Assembly (NCBI RefSeq): GCF_001976065.1
Contig: NZ_MNAH01000006.1
Location: 124,001-188,000 of the forward strand
Origin: Pseudomonas putida
GTDB lineage: Bacteria > Pseudomonadota > Gammaproteobacteria > Pseudomonadales > Pseudomonadaceae
DNA: 64,000 nucleotides
Reading direction: 5' to 3'
Below are positions 62,573-64,000 of the stretch, one piece after another. Position numbers and translations under genes: made by a program. The notes beneath the pieces are model-generated. The model saw nothing but the letters and a program-made list of their open reading frames with translations, made no database searches and was not told the DNA's origin. The number at the start of each line of letters is the position of its first letter. Within the stretch, counting starts at the first letter, position 1.

Positions 62573-63999
62573 TCCTTGGCCGCCAGTTCGGTGCCCGGGA
62601 TGGTCAGGTGCTGACCGATCTTGAGCTCATCGCTCGACAGGTTGTTGGCGCTGCGCAGGGTAGCCGGCGACACCTGATAGCGTACCGCGATCATCGCCAG
62701 CGTCTCGCCCGGGTTTACCCGATGATCACGAGGGCCTTGGGCGATTTTTCCGGAATCACGCAGCCAGGCAATGTAAGTGCCCGGTGGCGGGTTCTGCTGG
62801 AAGAACTGGCGCACGCCGCTGCTGATGGAGCGAGCCAGCGCCTGCTGATGGCTCGCGGCTGCGAGTTTCGAGGCTTCGTTGGCGTTGGAAATGAACCCGG
62901 TTTCGACCAGGATCGACGGGATGTCCGGCGACTTCAGCACCATGAACCCGGCCTGCTCGACCCGCTGCTTGTGCAGGGGCGTGACCCGGCCGATGTTGCT
63001 CAGGACTTTCTGGCCGACGTTCAGGCTGGAAGTCAGGGACGCGGTCATCGACAGGTCGAGCAACACACCGGCAAGCATACGGTCCTTGTCGTCGAGGCTG
63101 ACGTTGCCTGCACCACCGATCAGGTCAGAACGGTTTTCGCTGTCGGCCAGCCAGCGCGCGGTCTCCGAAGTGGCGCCGCGATCGGACAGGGCAAACACCG
63201 AGGCACCGAAGGCTGCGGCGGAAGGCGCGGCGTCGGCGTGAATCGAGACGAACAGGTCGGCGCCTTTCTTGCGGGCAATTTCCGTACGGCCACGCAACGG
63301 AATGAAATAGTCGCCGGTGCGAGTCAGTTCAGCGCGGAAACCCTTCATGCCACTGACCTGGCGCTGCAGTTCACGGGCGATCGCCAGTACCACGTCTTTC
63401 TCGCGCTGACCGCGAGAGCCGGAGGCGCCCGGGTCTTCACCGCCGTGACCGGCATCGATCACCACAATGATGTCGCGCTTGCCAGCCGGTGCTGGCGGCA
63501 ACTTGATCGCCGGCTCCGAAGGCGTGACCGGCACGGCCGGTACTGTGGCCACCGAAGGAGTCGGCGCTGGCGGCGGCGCGGCATCGGCCGGGTTATCGAA
63601 CAGATCGACCACCAGGCGATTGCCATACTGGGCGTTGGGCGCCAGGGAGAAGCTTTTCGGCGTCACGGCCTTTTTCAGGTCGATGACCACCCGCAGGTCG
63701 GTCGGCGTACGCTGGGCCGAACGCATGGCGGTGATCGGGGTGTTCGCGCTATTGACGTTCAACGGCGCACCAAGGGTCGCGCCATTGATGTCGATGACCA
63801 GGCGATCCGGGGACGTCAGCGTAAAGACGCTGTGCTGCACGGGGCCAGTCAGGTCAAACACCAGCCGCGTGTTATCCGGCGCCCGCCACAGGCGAACACT
63901 GTTGACCTTCGTCTCGGCCACAGCGTCGACGGTTACCGCCAGAAACAACACCCCTACGGCAGCAACCAACGCGCGAAAGCGCATACCTAACCCCATCAT
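62569..63999 (-). CDS. amiB: N-acetylmuramoyl-L-alanine amidase AmiB
   Basis: Periplasmic cell-wall amidase of up to 476 residues, cutting septal peptidoglycan at division. A signal peptide (FRALVAAVGVLFLAVTVDAVA), an AMIN localisation domain (about 30-130, VRLWRAPDNTRLVFDLTGPVQHSVF), a proline-rich linker, the Amidase_3 catalytic domain (about 170-400) with zinc ligands in VIDAGHGGEDPGASG and LVETGFISN, and a C-terminal LysM domain (VNPGETLAMIAVRYQVSPATL). The start lies at the right edge of the window: ATGs at 63999, 63996 and 63984 are possible and the upstream sequence is cut off. Confidence 0.94.
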   Translation of the reverse strand: MMGLGMRFRALVAAVGVLFLAVTVDAVAETKVNSVRLWRAPDNTRLVFDLTGPVQHSVFTLTSPDRLVIDINGATLGAPLNVNSANTPITAMRSAQRTPTDLRVVIDLKKAVTPKSFSLAPNAQYGNRLVVDLFDNPADAAPPPAPTPSVATVPAVPVTPSEPAIKLPPAPAGKRDIIVVIDAGHGGEDPGASGSRGQREKDVVLAIARELQRQVSGMKGFRAELTRTGDYFIPLRGRTEIARKKGADLFVSIHADAAPSAAAFGASVFALSDRGATSETARWLADSENRSDLIGGAGNVSLDDKDRMLAGVLLDLSMTASLTSSLNVGQKVLSNIGRVTPLHKQRVEQAGFMVLKSPDIPSILVETGFISNANEASKLAAASHQQALARSISSGVRQFFQQNPPPGTYIAWLRDSGKIAQGPRDHRVNPGETLAMIAVRYQVSPATLRSANNLSSDELKIGQHLTIPGTELAAKE

Positions 64000-64000
64000 C

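Overview
The window is a chromosomal segment of a Pseudomonas of the fluorescens/putida type. It is GC-rich, carries azurin, tandem tRNA-Leu genes and the amiB-mutL-miaA-hfq-hflXKC-hisZ-purA block, and its intergenic gaps hold the short inverted REP elements typical of that group. From memory, the order ureEFG - liv transporter - pncB-nadE - azu - LOG protein - transglutaminase cluster - ygiQ - dnaB - rplI/rpsR/rpsF - rlmB - rnr - tRNA-Leu - purA - hfl - hfq - mutL - amiB follows P. aeruginosa; I could not run a comparison. Much of the last third is on the minus strand.

Layout. (1) 1-4.3 kb: a PsiF-type periplasmic protein, an AraC regulator split by an in-frame amber codon, a divergent EamA transporter, a signal-less lipase, a SugE-like exporter and an azoreductase with a divergent LysR regulator. 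(2) 5.3-7.0 kb: an AT-rich island with two coupled genes of unknown function whose products share an ungapped motif block; I rate it the most novel part of the window. (3) 7.0-10.7 kb: an AsmA-family protein, a secreted tandem-repeat protein and a DesT-type fatty-acid regulator. (4) 10.9-13.3 kb: urease accessory genes ureE-ureF-ureG-ureJ. (5) 13.5-16.4 kb: an AGE-family enzyme, a CDF transporter and an SDR dehydrogenase. (6) 16.45-17.17 kb: a non-coding stretch with a cluster of DnaA-box-like sequences. (7) 17.2-22.3 kb: a complete branched-chain amino acid ABC transporter (livK, livHMGF). (8) 22.7-26.7 kb: pipecolate/lysine catabolism genes amaA-amaB with a divergent LysR gene. (9) 26.75-30.6 kb: NAD synthesis (pncB-nadE), azurin, a LOG-family hydrolase and two small proteins. 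(10) 30.6-37.4 kb: a three-gene operon of two transglutaminase-like proteins and an ATP-grasp/alpha-E fusion. (11) 37.8-47.6 kb: ygiQ, dnaB, ribosomal protein genes, rlmB and rnr. (12) 47.7-52.9 kb: two identical tRNA-Leu(CAG) genes, each with its own promoter and terminator, then an iron-type ABC binding protein and permease and a chemoreceptor. (13) 53-64 kb: purA, hisZ, hflC, hflK, hflX, hfq, miaA, mutL and amiB.

Most of the window is core metabolism, translation and membrane quality control. Clearly accessory or decaying pieces are the AT-rich pair, the interrupted AraC gene and the REP elements. No prophage, insertion sequence, CRISPR array or rRNA gene was seen. Gene starts were adjusted to the best ribosome binding site where the longest open frame looked too long. 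Family assignments rest on motif reading, not database searches.
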